Assembly: GCA_965653565.1 (NCBI GenBank)
Contig: CBFHAI010000010.1
Coordinates: 53,837-117,836 of the forward strand
DNA: 64,000 nucleotides
Source: JALCLA01 sp965653565
GTDB taxonomy: Bacteria; Pseudomonadota; Gammaproteobacteria; Xanthomonadales; Xanthomonadaceae
Reading direction: 5' to 3'
The notes under the pieces were generated by a model, which was given only the letters and a program-made list of their open reading frames with translations, was not told the DNA's origin and ran no database searches. Both the position numbers and the translations under genes were made by a program. Each line of letters starts with the position of its first letter. The first letter of the stretch is position 1. Shown in pieces: positions 54,599 through 63,765 of the stretch.

Positions 54599-56686
54599 AT
54601 GATTTCGATCAAACGCCATCCCTTGAGCCTCGCCATCTTTCTGTTGCTGCCCACGCTGGCGGCCGCTCAGGCCGAATCCACGGAAGGCGCCAAGCATGAC
54701 CACGACCGCGCCAAACAGCTCGACGAACTGGTGGTCACCGCTTCGCCGCTGCAGCCGGGCAGCGAAGAAGTGGTCAAGCCGATCGAAGTGCTGGCCGGCG
54801 AAGCGCTCGACCGCCAGAAGGCCGGCACCCTGGGTGAAACCGTCGCCAAAGTGGTCGGCGTGCAGTCGTCGTTCTTCGGCGCCGGCGTCGGCCGGCCGAT
54901 CATCCGTGGCCAGGACGGCGCGCGCGTGCAGGTGCTCGAAGGCGGCATTTCGGCGCTCGATGTCTCGACGGTGAGCGCCGATCATGCGGTGACGATCGAG
55001 CCCTTCCTGGCCGACCAGATCGAGATCCTCAAGGGCCCCGCCACCCTGCTCTACGGCAGCGGCGCGGTGGCCGGCGCGGTGAACGTGGTCGATGGCCGCA
55101 TCCCCGAAATGCTGCCCGACAACGCGATCAGCGGCCGTGCGGAACTGCGCGGCAACACCGGCGCCGATGAGCGCACCGGCATGCTGCGGCTCGACGGCGG
55201 ACAGCGCGGCTTCGCCTGGCACGTCGATGCCTTCCATCGCGAAAGCGACGACTACGACATCCCCGGCTACGCCGAAAGCGCCGCCTTGCGCGCGGCGGAA
55301 GCCGAGGAAGGCGAAGGCGAGGCCGAAGCCTACGGTTCGCTGCCCAACAGCGCGCTGGAAACCGAAGGCGGCGCGTTCGGCGCGTCGTGGATCGGTGAGC
55401 GCGGCTTCATCGGCGGCGCGGTGAGCACCTATAGCAGCCTGTACGGCATTCCCGGGCACGCGCACGAACACGAGCACGAAGAAGGCGAAGAACACGAGGA
55501 GGGCGAAGAGGAAGAAGAGGCACCGGTGCGCATCGATCTCGAACAGATCCGCTACGACGTGAAAGGCGCGATCTATGCGCCGTTCGCCGGCGCCGAATCG
55601 ATCCGCTTCCGGCTCGGCCGCAACGACTACGAGCACACCGAACTGGAAGGCGACGAAGTCGGCACGCGCTTCGACAACACCGGCACCGAAGGCCGCGTCG
55701 AACTGGTGCATCCGGAGATCGCCGGCTGGCGCGGCGCCTACGGCCTGCAGATCGGACAGCGCGATTTCGAGGCCGTCGGCGAAGAAGCCTTCGTGCCGCC
55801 GTCGCGCACCGACGACATCGGCCTGTTCGCGCTCGAACAACGCGATTTCGATCGCTGGAAACTGGAACTGGGTGCGCGTTACGACGGCGTCGATGTGAAT
55901 CCGGAAGGCTTCGAAACGCGCGATTTCGACGCGGTGAGCGCGTCGATCGGCGCGCTGTGGCGCTTCAACGAGACGGTGCATCTGAGCCTGGGCTACGACC
56001 GCGCGCAGCGCGCACCGACGGCCGAGGAACTGTTCTCCAACGGCGCCCACATCGCGACGCAGAGTTTCGAAATCGGCGATGCCGATCTGGACGTGGAAAC
56101 GGCTAACCAGTTCGAAGTCGCGCTGCATCTGCATCGCGGCCCGCTGACGGCGAAGTTCTCGGCGTTCGAGAACGCCTACGACGATTTCATCTATCTCGAC
56201 GACACCGGCACGCTGGAAGACGAATTGCCGCTGCGCCAGTGGACGCAGGCCGATGCGACTTTCCGCGGTTTTGAGGCCGAGGCGAATCTGCAACTGGCCG
56301 ACAACGCGAGCGGCGCGTGGAGTCTGCGTTTCTTCGGCGACAAGGTGCGCGCTTCGCTCGACGAGGGCGGCAACCTGCCGCGCATCGTGCCGGCGCGCTT
56401 CGGCGCGGGCGCCTCGTGGGAACGCGACGGCTGGCGCGCCAACATCGGCGCGGTGCGCGCGGCCGATCAGGACAAGGTCGCGGCCTTCGAAACACCGACC
56501 GACGGCTACACCCTGGTCGACGCGCATCTGGCCTATCACTGGGACACCGCGCGCGTCGGCTGGGAAGTCTTCCTCGACGGCAACAACCTCACCGATCGCG
56601 AGGCACGCACGCACACCTCGTTCCTGAAAGACATCGCACCGCTGCCGGGGCGCACGGTGGCGTTTGGGGTGCGGGCGTTTTTCTAG
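54599..56686 (+). CDS. TonB-dependent receptor, ZnuD-like zinc uptake
   Basis: Outer-membrane receptor of 695 residues. Signal peptide (1-22), TonB box LDELVVTA, plug domain (about 45-165; GVQSSFFGAGVGRPIIRGQDGARV, LYGSGAVAGAVNVVDGRIPE) and a 22-strand-type barrel ending in GVRAFF. An external loop near residues 285-310 is packed with His and Glu (HAHEHEHEEGEEHEEGEEEE), as in zinc receptors of the ZnuD type, and a second EAEEGEGEAEAYG stretch precedes it. A candidate Zur site lies just upstream, with MerC divergent and zur nearby, so zinc import is the best call; another metal is not excluded. Confidence 0.9.
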   Translation: MISIKRHPLSLAIFLLLPTLAAAQAESTEGAKHDHDRAKQLDELVVTASPLQPGSEEVVKPIEVLAGEALDRQKAGTLGETVAKVVGVQSSFFGAGVGRPIIRGQDGARVQVLEGGISALDVSTVSADHAVTIEPFLADQIEILKGPATLLYGSGAVAGAVNVVDGRIPEMLPDNAISGRAELRGNTGADERTGMLRLDGGQRGFAWHVDAFHRESDDYDIPGYAESAALRAAEAEEGEGEAEAYGSLPNSALETEGGAFGASWIGERGFIGGAVSTYSSLYGIPGHAHEHEHEEGEEHEEGEEEEEAPVRIDLEQIRYDVKGAIYAPFAGAESIRFRLGRNDYEHTELEGDEVGTRFDNTGTEGRVELVHPEIAGWRGAYGLQIGQRDFEAVGEEAFVPPSRTDDIGLFALEQRDFDRWKLELGARYDGVDVNPEGFETRDFDAVSASIGALWRFNETVHLSLGYDRAQRAPTAEELFSNGAHIATQSFEIGDADLDVETANQFEVALHLHRGPLTAKFSAFENAYDDFIYLDDTGTLEDELPLRQWTQADATFRGFEAEANLQLADNASGAWSLRFFGDKVRASLDEGGNLPRIVPARFGAGASWERDGWRANIGAVRAADQDKVAAFETPTDGYTLVDAHLAYHWDTARVGWEVFLDGNNLTDREARTHTSFLKDIAPLPGRTVAFGVRAFF

Positions 56687-56713
56687 AGGCGTGATCGCTG
56701 CGTCGGCTGGAAC

Positions 56714-56814
56714 CCACCGTCATTCCCGCGCAGGCGCGTGTCCAGTGACCTGAAGCCTCGTACGCGTCGAGACGCTTCAAAGTCTCTGGATCCCCGCCTT
56801 CGCGGGGATGACGG
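56714..56814. repeat. Inverted pair of the GCGGGAATGACG repeat
   Basis: Arm 1 (56714-56757) and arm 2 (56772-56814) are inverted copies of the 41-bp unit seen at 21239-21279 (shared CTTCAAAGTC..CTGGAT..CCCGCC..GCGGG.ATGACG), with 14 bp between. The pair can fold into a hairpin of about 40 bp after the receptor gene. Confidence 0.85.
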
Positions 56815-56840
56815 GATGGTGGGAGGCACCGAAGTCTTTA

Positions 56841-56860
56841 CTCCCGACTCCCGATTCCCG
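56841..56860. repeat. Single GGGAATCGGG arm
   Basis: CTCCCGACTCCCGATTCCCG, one arm of the family seen at 22907-23004 and 35934-36012, with no partner nearby. It lies between two convergent genes. Confidence 0.75.
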
Positions 56861-56882
56861 CATCACCGTCCCAGCACGCACC

Positions 56883-58307
56883 TCAATCCTCCTCAAATTC
56901 CTCATCATCATCATCCGGCGGCGCCGAATCGTCATCCGGCTCGCGGCCGCGCACGACGTCTGGATCTTCTTCCACCACCGGGCTTTCGTCGCCGCTCTGG
57001 GCGGCTTCGCGTACTGCCTGTTGTTCGCTGGTTTCTTCGCCCAGGTGATAGGCGGCGAAGCCGGGCAGGACGACCTGGTTCAAGGCCATGCCGATCACGC
57101 GGCCGAACACCGGTGAAACGATTTCGCGTTCGAGGTTGTTGATCGGATCGATCACGATGCCCAGACGCTGGCCGCGCTGCACGCGCTGGCCGAGCTTGAC
57201 GTCGCTGAGCAGCAGCCCGCCCGCATTCGAACGGACCCAGACCGAGTCATAGAAGAACGGCTGCGGCTCTTCCCAGGTCGGTACTTCGCGCGTCATGCCG
57301 AGCTTGTGCAGCAGCGTTTCGATGGCCTGCACGCCGTGCGCGATTTCGTCGGGCTGCAACTGTCCCGGCCCGCCCACTTCGAAGGTCACCGCCGGAATGC
57401 CCGCGCGCGTCGCCGCCAGACGCAACATGCCGCGCGTGCCGGCACTGTGCAGCACGGTGGTGGCGCCGAAGCCGCGGGTGAATTCGAGCACTTCGGGCAG
57501 CGTGAGATCGGCGCGCACCTGCGGCAGATTGCTGCGATCGAACGAGCCGGTGTGGAAGTCCACCAGCGCGTCGCAGTGCTTCACCACATTGTTGAAAAAA
57601 CTGAAGGCGATGCGCGCCGCGATGCTGCCGTAGCGCGAGCCCGGGAAAAAGCGATTGAGGTCGCGCCGATCCGGCATATAGCGCGAATTGCGGCTGAAAC
57701 CGAACAGATTGACGATCGGCACGCCGATCACGGTGCCGCCGAGCTGGCCAGGATCCAGCCGGTTGGTCACGCGCCGCACGATCTCCACGCCGTTGAGTTC
57801 ATCGCCGTGGATCGCGGCGGTCAGGCACAGCACCGGACCCGGTCGCGTGCCGTGCACGACGGTGATCGGACTGATCACTTCGCTGCCGGCGAAACTCTGG
57901 CTGGCCTTCCATTCGAGCTTGGCGGTGGCGCCGGGCAACACTTCGGCCGACAGGATCAGGAACGGCGGCACCATCGGCGGGCCGATGAATTCCGACGAGC
58001 CCGGATCGGCGCTCGCGAACAGCGCCGGCGGGCCGACGCTTTCCACCGGCCACGGCGGAATCGCCAGCGGTTCGGGCGCGGGCTCGGGCGCAACTTCGGG
58101 TTCGACGACCGGCGGTTTGGGCCGCGGTTTCGGCGGCGGCAGGGTCGGCGCCGGCGGCTGGATTTCCGGCGGAAAATCCTGCGCCTGGATCGGGCCGACG
58201 AAACCACCGCAACCGAACAGCAGCGATGCCAACAACACGACGCGCCACACACGCGCGGCGCGCGAAGAGCGATGCACGAAGTCGCGCCCCGTCCCCTCAG
58301 AGCTCAT
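56883..58307 (-). CDS. AstE/AspA-like zinc hydrolase, exported
   Basis: Protein of 474 residues of the succinylglutamate desuccinylase/aspartoacylase family. Export signal (about 17-41; VVLLASLLFGCGGFVGPIQAQ, lipoprotein or ordinary cleavage unclear), a Pro-rich linker, a catalytic domain with AAIHGDELNGVEI (zinc His and Glu), RDLNRFFPG, DFHTGS and FEVGG, and an acidic C-terminal tail (PDDDDEEFEED). Start ATG 58307 lies inside the end of zur (11-bp overlap), so it is co-translated with the zinc repressor. A periplasmic zinc-dependent amidase role is inferred; the substrate is unknown. Confidence 0.85.
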   Translation of the reverse strand: MSSEGTGRDFVHRSSRAARVWRVVLLASLLFGCGGFVGPIQAQDFPPEIQPPAPTLPPPKPRPKPPVVEPEVAPEPAPEPLAIPPWPVESVGPPALFASADPGSSEFIGPPMVPPFLILSAEVLPGATAKLEWKASQSFAGSEVISPITVVHGTRPGPVLCLTAAIHGDELNGVEIVRRVTNRLDPGQLGGTVIGVPIVNLFGFSRNSRYMPDRRDLNRFFPGSRYGSIAARIAFSFFNNVVKHCDALVDFHTGSFDRSNLPQVRADLTLPEVLEFTRGFGATTVLHSAGTRGMLRLAATRAGIPAVTFEVGGPGQLQPDEIAHGVQAIETLLHKLGMTREVPTWEEPQPFFYDSVWVRSNAGGLLLSDVKLGQRVQRGQRLGIVIDPINNLEREIVSPVFGRVIGMALNQVVLPGFAAYHLGEETSEQQAVREAAQSGDESPVVEEDPDVVRGREPDDDSAPPDDDDEEFEED

Positions 58308-58791
58308 CGCTGCATCGGGCGCACAGACCGTGCACTTCGAGGGTCTGGGCCTGCGGGCGGAAACCGAGCGCACGCGCCTGCTCGACCAGCAGGCTGGTGA
58401 CGCGTTCGTCTTCGAGTTCGACTGCCGACTGGCAGCGATCGCAGATCAGGAACGGCACCGAATGCTGCACGCGCGGCATGTGGCAGCCGACGAAGGCATT
58501 GACCGACGCCAGCCGATGGATGAAACCGTGTTCGAGCAGGAAATCGAGCGCGCGATAGACCGTGGGCGGTGCGGCCGGGCCTTTATCGTCGCGGATCTGA
58601 TCGAGCAGATCGTAGGCTTTCACCGGCCGCGCCGATTGCGTGACCAGCCGCAGCACACGTTCGCGCAGCGGCGTCAGGCGCAAGCCGCGCTCGGCGCAAA
58701 CGGCGGCGATTTCGCGCACCAGCGCGCCCGATTCATGCACATGATCCGGGTGCGAACAGGCGGCGTCGGCGGCGTGGCGGTGGTCGCTCAT
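58297..58791 (-). CDS. zur: Zinc uptake regulator Zur (Fur family)
   Basis: Zinc-responsive repressor, 164 residues. Winged helix with LTPLRERVLRLV and PPTVYRALDFLLEHGFIHRLAS (the Zur-type form), the zinc sites around FVGCHMPRVQHSVPFLICDRC, and the structural CDRC and CARC cysteine pairs. A His-rich N-terminus (MSDHRHAADAACSHPDHVHE) is present. It lies between gltX and the AstE-like gene, overlapping the latter. A candidate operator sits just upstream of its ATG, suggesting autoregulation; merC and the TonB receptor carry the same motif. Confidence 0.93.
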   Translation of the reverse strand: MSDHRHAADAACSHPDHVHESGALVREIAAVCAERGLRLTPLRERVLRLVTQSARPVKAYDLLDQIRDDKGPAAPPTVYRALDFLLEHGFIHRLASVNAFVGCHMPRVQHSVPFLICDRCQSAVELEDERVTSLLVEQARALGFRPQAQTLEVHGLCARCSDEL

Positions 58792-58801
58792 CGGGCCGGA
58801 T

Positions 58802-58817
58802 CATAACATCCGGCCCC
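58802..58817. promoter_or_regulatory. Candidate Zur operator at zur
   Basis: CATAACATCCGGCCCC, 10 bp upstream of the zur ATG. It lies in a perfect inverted repeat, ggccggat-cataac-atccggcc (58794-58815). It shares 13 or so of 16 bases with the two sites at merC and the TonB receptor. Confidence 0.55.
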
Positions 58818-58847
58818 GCCCGCCCCGCCGCGCGCCGCGGCCGCGAT

Positions 58848-60251
58848 TCAGCCGCGCTTGGCGATCAGATCGAGCGCCGCATCGATGCGCGCCAGCGCGC
58901 CTTCGCGGCCGGCCAGGAACACCGTGTGTTCGATCGACGGCGACACCTGCGTGCCGGTGATCGCCACGCGCATCGGCTGCGCCACCTTGCCCATGCCCAG
59001 GCCGAGCTTTTCTGCCGCTGCGCGCAGTGCGGTGTCGACCGCGGCGGGCGACCATTCGGGCGCGGCCGCCAGCGCCTCGCGCGCCGCCTGCAGTGGCTCG
59101 GCGTTGCCGATCAGGTTTTTCGTCACCGCAGCTTCGTCATAGGCCTCGATGCCCAGATACCAGACCTTCGCGCGCTCGGCCATTTCCTTCAGCGTCTTGA
59201 CGCGATCGCGCAGCGCCACGATCACATCGGCCGGCTCCGGCCCGACTTCCGGATCGATGCCGGCGGCGCGCAGATGCCACACGAAATGCACCGCCAGTTC
59301 GAGCGGATCGTCGGTCTTCAGATAGTGCTGATTGAGCCAGGCGAGTTTGTCGAAATCGAAACGCGAGGCAGCCTTGTTGACATCGTCGACACGGAACAAC
59401 GCGATCATTTCCTCGCGCGAGAAAATCTCCTGGTCGCCGTGCGACCAGCCCAGCCGCACGATGTAATTGAGCAGCGCGTGCGGCAGGTAGCCGTCGTCGC
59501 GGTATTGCATCACGCTCACCGCACCGTGGCGCTTCGACAGTTTTGCGCCGTCGGCGCCGTGGATCATCGGCAGATGCGCGAACGCCGGCGGCGTGGCGCC
59601 GAGCGCGTGATAGATGTTGATCTGGCGCGGCGTGTTATTGATGTGGTCGTCGCCGCGGATCACTTCGGTGATCTTCATATCGATGTCGTCGACCACGACG
59701 GCGAAGTTGTAGGTCGGATAATCGTCGGAACGCCAGATCACCAGATCGTCGAGTTCTTCGTTGCTCCACTCGATGCGGCCGCGCACCTTGTCTTCGAACA
59801 CCACGCTGCCCGAATCCGGATTGCGGAAGCGGATCACGAACGGCTCGCCGGGCTTGGGCGGCTCGCTGCGGGTGCGGCAGTGGCCGTCGTAGCGCGGCTT
59901 GCTGCCCGCTTCCATGGCAGCCGCGCGCAGCGCTTCCAGGCGCTCCTTGCTGCAGGTGCAGCGATAGGCCTTGCCGCCCTTGATCAACTCCTCGGCCACG
60001 GTGCGATAACGCTGCATGCGCAGCGTCTGGTAGTACGGGCCTTCGTCGTAGTCGAGCCCGAGCCACTGCATGCCCGCGAGGATGGCGTCGACGGCTTCCT
60101 GCGTGGAGCGTTCGCGGTCGGTGTCTTCGATGCGCAGGATGAATTCGCCGCCCTGCCGCTTGGATTCGAGCCAGCAGTAAAGCGCGGTGCGCGCACCGCC
60201 GATGTGCAGATAGCCGGTGGGGCTCGGAGCGAAACGGGTACGGCAGGTCAT
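58848..60251 (-). CDS. gltX: Glutamyl-tRNA synthetase
   Basis: Charges tRNA-Glu; 467 residues, class I synthetase. N-terminal RFAPSPTGYLHIGGARTAL (HIGH motif), RIEDTDRERST, YRCTCSKERLEALR (zinc-region cysteines partly present), VIRGDDHINNTPRQINIYHALG and KLSKRHGAVSV (KMSKS motif), and a C-terminal anticodon-binding part. The preferred start is ATG 60251 (MTCRTRF); a TTG 9 bp upstream is less likely. It is the first gene of a gltX-zur-astE-like run on the minus strand. Confidence 0.96.
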   Translation of the reverse strand: MTCRTRFAPSPTGYLHIGGARTALYCWLESKRQGGEFILRIEDTDRERSTQEAVDAILAGMQWLGLDYDEGPYYQTLRMQRYRTVAEELIKGGKAYRCTCSKERLEALRAAAMEAGSKPRYDGHCRTRSEPPKPGEPFVIRFRNPDSGSVVFEDKVRGRIEWSNEELDDLVIWRSDDYPTYNFAVVVDDIDMKITEVIRGDDHINNTPRQINIYHALGATPPAFAHLPMIHGADGAKLSKRHGAVSVMQYRDDGYLPHALLNYIVRLGWSHGDQEIFSREEMIALFRVDDVNKAASRFDFDKLAWLNQHYLKTDDPLELAVHFVWHLRAAGIDPEVGPEPADVIVALRDRVKTLKEMAERAKVWYLGIEAYDEAAVTKNLIGNAEPLQAAREALAAAPEWSPAAVDTALRAAAEKLGLGMGKVAQPMRVAITGTQVSPSIEHTVFLAGREGALARIDAALDLIAKRG

Positions 60252-60438
60252 TGGGCGCAAATAAATGAGGAAAAAGAGGCGCGCGATTCTACCAGCGCAC
60301 GGCCTGCGTCATTTTTGTTCGCGTATCGTCCGCACCTGCGGGCTGAGCCGGGGCGCAACGCCGCGGCGGCGCGGCCTTGGCCCCGGCGAGCCCGGGCCTA
60401 TAAGATGCGCTTCCCCCGAAATTCTCCGGAGATCCGCG

Positions 60439-61128
60439 ATGTTCAAGCGATTCCTCGTGCTGGCCGGCCTCGCCCTGCCCGGCTTCGCACTGGCCCAGGC
60501 GACCGCGCCCGCCACCCCCGTCGCCGTGCCGCCGGCCGCCACCGCGGCACCCGCCACCGCCGGCCCGCGCGTGGCGCTGCACACCAATCTGGGCGACCTG
60601 GTGCTCGAACTCGATCCGGTGAAGGCGCCCAAGTCGGTCGAAAACTTCCTGCAATACGTCAAGGACGGCCACTACAACGGCACCATCTTCCACCGCGTGA
60701 TCGACAACTTCATGGCGCAGGGCGGCGGCTTCACCGCCGATCTGCAACAGAAGCCGACGCGCGCGCCGATCCAGAACGAAGCCAACAACGGCCTGTCGAA
60801 CCTACGCGGCACCGTAGCGATGGCGCGCACCAGCGATCCGAATTCTGCCGCCGCGCAGTTCTTCATCAACGTGGTCGACAACCCGCGCCTGGATTTCGTC
60901 AGCGAACAGAACGGCTTCACCTGGGGCTATGCGGTGTTCGGCAAAGTGGTCGAAGGCCTCGATGTGGTCGACAAGATCCGCGCCGTCGAAACCGGCCCCC
61001 AGGGTCCGTTCGCACGCGATGTGCCGAAGACGGCGATCGTGATCGAAAGCGCCGAAATCCTGCCGGCCGCCGCTGCCGCCGCACCGGCTGAAGCCGCTCC
61101 CGCCGCCACGCCGGAAACCGGCGGCTGA
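60439..61128 (+). CDS. Periplasmic peptidyl-prolyl isomerase (cyclophilin)
   Basis: Protein-folding catalyst, 229 residues. Signal peptide (1-19, FALAQ), an Ala/Pro linker, a cyclophilin domain (about 45-205; FHRVIDNFMAQGGGF, GTVAMARTSDPNSAAAQFFIN, YAVFGKVVEG) and an Ala/Pro-rich C-terminal tail. The active-site Arg, Phe and Gln are visible. CCGGAGA lies 6 bases before ATG 60439. It is divergent from gltX and followed by a hairpin and lpxH. Confidence 0.92.
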   Translation: MFKRFLVLAGLALPGFALAQATAPATPVAVPPAATAAPATAGPRVALHTNLGDLVLELDPVKAPKSVENFLQYVKDGHYNGTIFHRVIDNFMAQGGGFTADLQQKPTRAPIQNEANNGLSNLRGTVAMARTSDPNSAAAQFFINVVDNPRLDFVSEQNGFTWGYAVFGKVVEGLDVVDKIRAVETGPQGPFARDVPKTAIVIESAEILPAAAAAAPAEAAPAATPETGG

Positions 61129-61151
61129 TCGCAGCGCAAAGCGACACCGCG

Positions 61152-61176
61152 CGATGGGGGCCTTGCGCCCCCATCG
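61152..61176 (+). terminator. Hairpin between ppi and lpxH
   Basis: Perfect 10-bp stem cgatgggggc/gcccccatcg with a 5-base loop, 24 bp after the cyclophilin stop. The following TCGTTTGC is a weak T-tract, so it may only partly terminate before lpxH. Confidence 0.55.
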
Positions 61177-61215
61177 TCGTTTGCGGAACCTGTGCGTCTT
61201 CCCGCAGGCGCCGCG

Positions 61216-61938
61216 ATGACCACTCTCTTCCTTTCCGATCTGCACCTGGACGCCGAGCGTCCGCAGATCACCGACCTGTTCCTGCGCCTGCTCGCCGACG
61301 AAGGCCGCCATGCGGAATCGATCTTCGTGCTCGGCGATCTGTTCGAGGCCTGGGTCGGCGACGATGACGATTCCGAGGTCGGCGCGCGCGTCGCCGAGGG
61401 CCTGCGCGCCGCCCGCGATGTCGGCGCGCAGATCGGTTTCATCCGCGGCAATCGCGATTTTCTGCTCGGCCAGGATTACGCCGAACGCGCCGGATTCACG
61501 CTGTTGCCCGATCCCTGCGTGCTGCGCCTGCACGGCGAACCGACCTTGCTGCTGCACGGCGATCTGCTGTGCAGCGACGATGCCGCCTATCTCGCGTTCC
61601 GCCGCCAGGTGCGCGATCCGGCCTGGCAGGCGAATTTCCTGTCGCAGCCACTGGCCGCGCGGCAGGCCTTCGCGAAAAAAGCACGCGCCGAAAGCAGTGC
61701 GCGCCAGCAGGGCATGGCGCTCGAAATCGGCGACGCCACGCAAGCGGCCGTCGAAGAAATGCTGCGCCGCTTCGGCCTGCGCCGCATGATCCACGGCCAC
61801 ACCCACCGCCCCGCCGTGCACGATTTCAACATCGACGGTGCGCCGCACCAGCGCATCGTGCTGGGCGACTGGTACGAACAGGGCAGCGTGTTGCGGCTCG
61901 ATGATGCCGGTCGCTACACCTTGAGCAAACTGGGCTGA
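61216..61938 (+). CDS. lpxH: UDP-2,3-diacylglucosamine diphosphatase
   Basis: Fourth step of lipid A synthesis: hydrolysis of UDP-2,3-diacylglucosamine to lipid X and UMP; 240 residues. Calcineurin-like metal motifs: LFLSDLHLD, VLGDLFEAWVGDDD, RGNRDFLLG, LLHGDLLCSDD and MIHGHTHRP. ATG 61216 gives the family N-terminus; a start 24 bp upstream is less likely. It converges on the acyl-CoA dehydrogenase gene. Confidence 0.94.
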   Translation: MTTLFLSDLHLDAERPQITDLFLRLLADEGRHAESIFVLGDLFEAWVGDDDDSEVGARVAEGLRAARDVGAQIGFIRGNRDFLLGQDYAERAGFTLLPDPCVLRLHGEPTLLLHGDLLCSDDAAYLAFRRQVRDPAWQANFLSQPLAARQAFAKKARAESSARQQGMALEIGDATQAAVEEMLRRFGLRRMIHGHTHRPAVHDFNIDGAPHQRIVLGDWYEQGSVLRLDDAGRYTLSKLG

Positions 61939-61977
61939 GCGAAGCGTTCGGTAGATTCGAAGGCGGACAAGCGCGCT

Positions 61978-63765
61978 TCAGAACAAGGCCGCGTCCAGCG
62001 TCATCAACGACGCGGCCCCCGCGCGCGCGGCGCGCAACTGCAGCGAGGTTTCCGGCAACAGCCGGGCGAAATAGAACCGCGCGGTGGCGAGTTTGGCAGC
62101 GTAGAAACCATCGCCGGCGGCGTCCCGATCGAGCGCCACGCGCGCCATCCGTGCCCACATCCACGCGTACACCAGATGCCCCATCAGGCGCAGATAAGGC
62201 ACCGATGCGGCGCCGATTTCGTTCGGATCGCTTTTCGCACGCACACCGATTTCGCGTGTCAGCGCGTCGACATCGCGCAACACTTCGGCCAGCGGCCCGA
62301 TGAATTCCTGCAGATCTTCGCGCGCGCCGCAGTCGGCGATGAAATCGGCAATCAATGCGGTGAATCGCGCGAACTTCGCACCGCCGTCGAGCAATACCTT
62401 GCGCCCCAGCAGATCCAGCGCCTGGATGCCGTTGGTACCTTCGTAGATCATGTTGATGCGCGCGTCGCGCGCGTATTGCTCGACGCCCCATTCGGCGATG
62501 TAGCCGTGGCCGCCGAACACCTGCATGCAAAGATTTATAGTCTCGAACGCATTGTCGGTGATGAAGGCCTTCACCACCGGCGTGAGCAGCGCCATCAGTT
62601 CGGTGGCTTCTTCGCGCACGGCGGCGTCCGGATGTGCGTGCTCACGATCGATCAGCAGCGCGGTCCAGGTGGTGAACGCGCGCCCGGCTTCGGTGTAGGC
62701 GCGGCTGGTCAGCAGCATACGGCGCACATCGGGATGCACGATGATCGGATCGGCCGGTTTGTCTGGCCGTTGCGGACCGCTCGGCGCGCGGCTTTGCAGC
62801 CGATCTTTCGCATACGCCGTGGCGGCCTGGTGCGCGCCCTCGGCCAGGCCGAGCGATTGCATCCCCACACCGAGCCGCGCCGAATTCATCATCACGAACA
62901 TCGCCGCCAGGCCTTTGTTCGGTTCGCCGATCAGCCAGCCTTTCGCGCTGTCCATGTTGATCACGCAGGTGGCGTTGCCGTGGATGCCCATCTTGTGCTC
63001 GATGGAACCGGCCTTGATCGCATTGCGTTCGCCCGGCGCGCCGTTCGCATCGGGCAGGAATTTCGGCACCAGGAACAACGAAATTCCTTTGGTGCCGGGC
63101 GGTGCGTCCGGCAGTCGCGCCAGCACCAGATGCAAAATATTCGGCGCCAGATCGTGCTCGCCCGCACTGATGAAAATCTTGGTGCCGCTGAGCGAATGAC
63201 TGCCGTCGACGTTCGGTTCCGCGCGCGTCTTGAGCAGGCCCAGATCGGTGCCGCAATGCGGTTCGGTGAGACACATCGTACCGGTCCACTCGCCGGAAAC
63301 GATCTTCGTCAGATACACCTGCTTCTGTTCCGGCGTGCCGTACGCCATCAAACATTCATAAGCGCTGTGCGACAGGCCCGAATACATCAGCCAGGCCTGA
63401 TTCGCCGAATTCAGCATTTCATAAAGACGATTGTTGACGATCGTCGGCAGACCCTGACCACCGAAATCCGGATCGCAACTGAGCGACGGCCAGCCGGCAT
63501 CTATCCATTGCCGATACGCCTCGCGAAACCCCGGCGGCGCCGTCACCACGCCGTCGCCATGCCAGGTGCAGCCTTCGACATCGCCAATCCGATTGAGCGG
63601 ATACGCCACCTGCGACGCAAACCGCGCACCCTCCTCCAACACCGCATCGATCGTTTCGACATCCAGATCGGCATAGCGCGGCATCGCCTTGAGCTCGTCC
63701 TGCACCCGCAGCAACTCGAACAGGACGAAGCGCATATCGCGCAGCGGGGCGGTGTACTGGGGCAT
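61978..63765 (-). CDS. Long-form acyl-CoA dehydrogenase (DmdC/FadE-like)
   Basis: FAD enzyme oxidising acyl-CoA to enoyl-CoA; 595 residues, the long form with an extra C-terminal domain. Motifs: MCLTEPHCGTDLGLLKTRAEP, GTKIFISAGEHDLA, NSARLGVGMQSLGLAEGA, QVFGGHGYIAEWGVEQYARDARINMIYEGTNGIQALD (catalytic Glu in YEGT) and a helical C-terminal part. It is close in build to 3-methylmercaptopropionyl-CoA dehydrogenase (DmdC) and to several proteins annotated fadE; substrate chain length is not shown. It is transcribed alone, convergent with lpxH. Confidence 0.92.
   Translation of the reverse strand: MPQYTAPLRDMRFVLFELLRVQDELKAMPRYADLDVETIDAVLEEGARFASQVAYPLNRIGDVEGCTWHGDGVVTAPPGFREAYRQWIDAGWPSLSCDPDFGGQGLPTIVNNRLYEMLNSANQAWLMYSGLSHSAYECLMAYGTPEQKQVYLTKIVSGEWTGTMCLTEPHCGTDLGLLKTRAEPNVDGSHSLSGTKIFISAGEHDLAPNILHLVLARLPDAPPGTKGISLFLVPKFLPDANGAPGERNAIKAGSIEHKMGIHGNATCVINMDSAKGWLIGEPNKGLAAMFVMMNSARLGVGMQSLGLAEGAHQAATAYAKDRLQSRAPSGPQRPDKPADPIIVHPDVRRMLLTSRAYTEAGRAFTTWTALLIDREHAHPDAAVREEATELMALLTPVVKAFITDNAFETINLCMQVFGGHGYIAEWGVEQYARDARINMIYEGTNGIQALDLLGRKVLLDGGAKFARFTALIADFIADCGAREDLQEFIGPLAEVLRDVDALTREIGVRAKSDPNEIGAASVPYLRLMGHLVYAWMWARMARVALDRDAAGDGFYAAKLATARFYFARLLPETSLQLRAARAGAASLMTLDAALF

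Noticed and set aside
53870..56614. 914-residue minus-strand frame opposite the TonB receptor
   Set aside because: The receptor has all family motifs; the antisense frame has none and crosses the merC gene.
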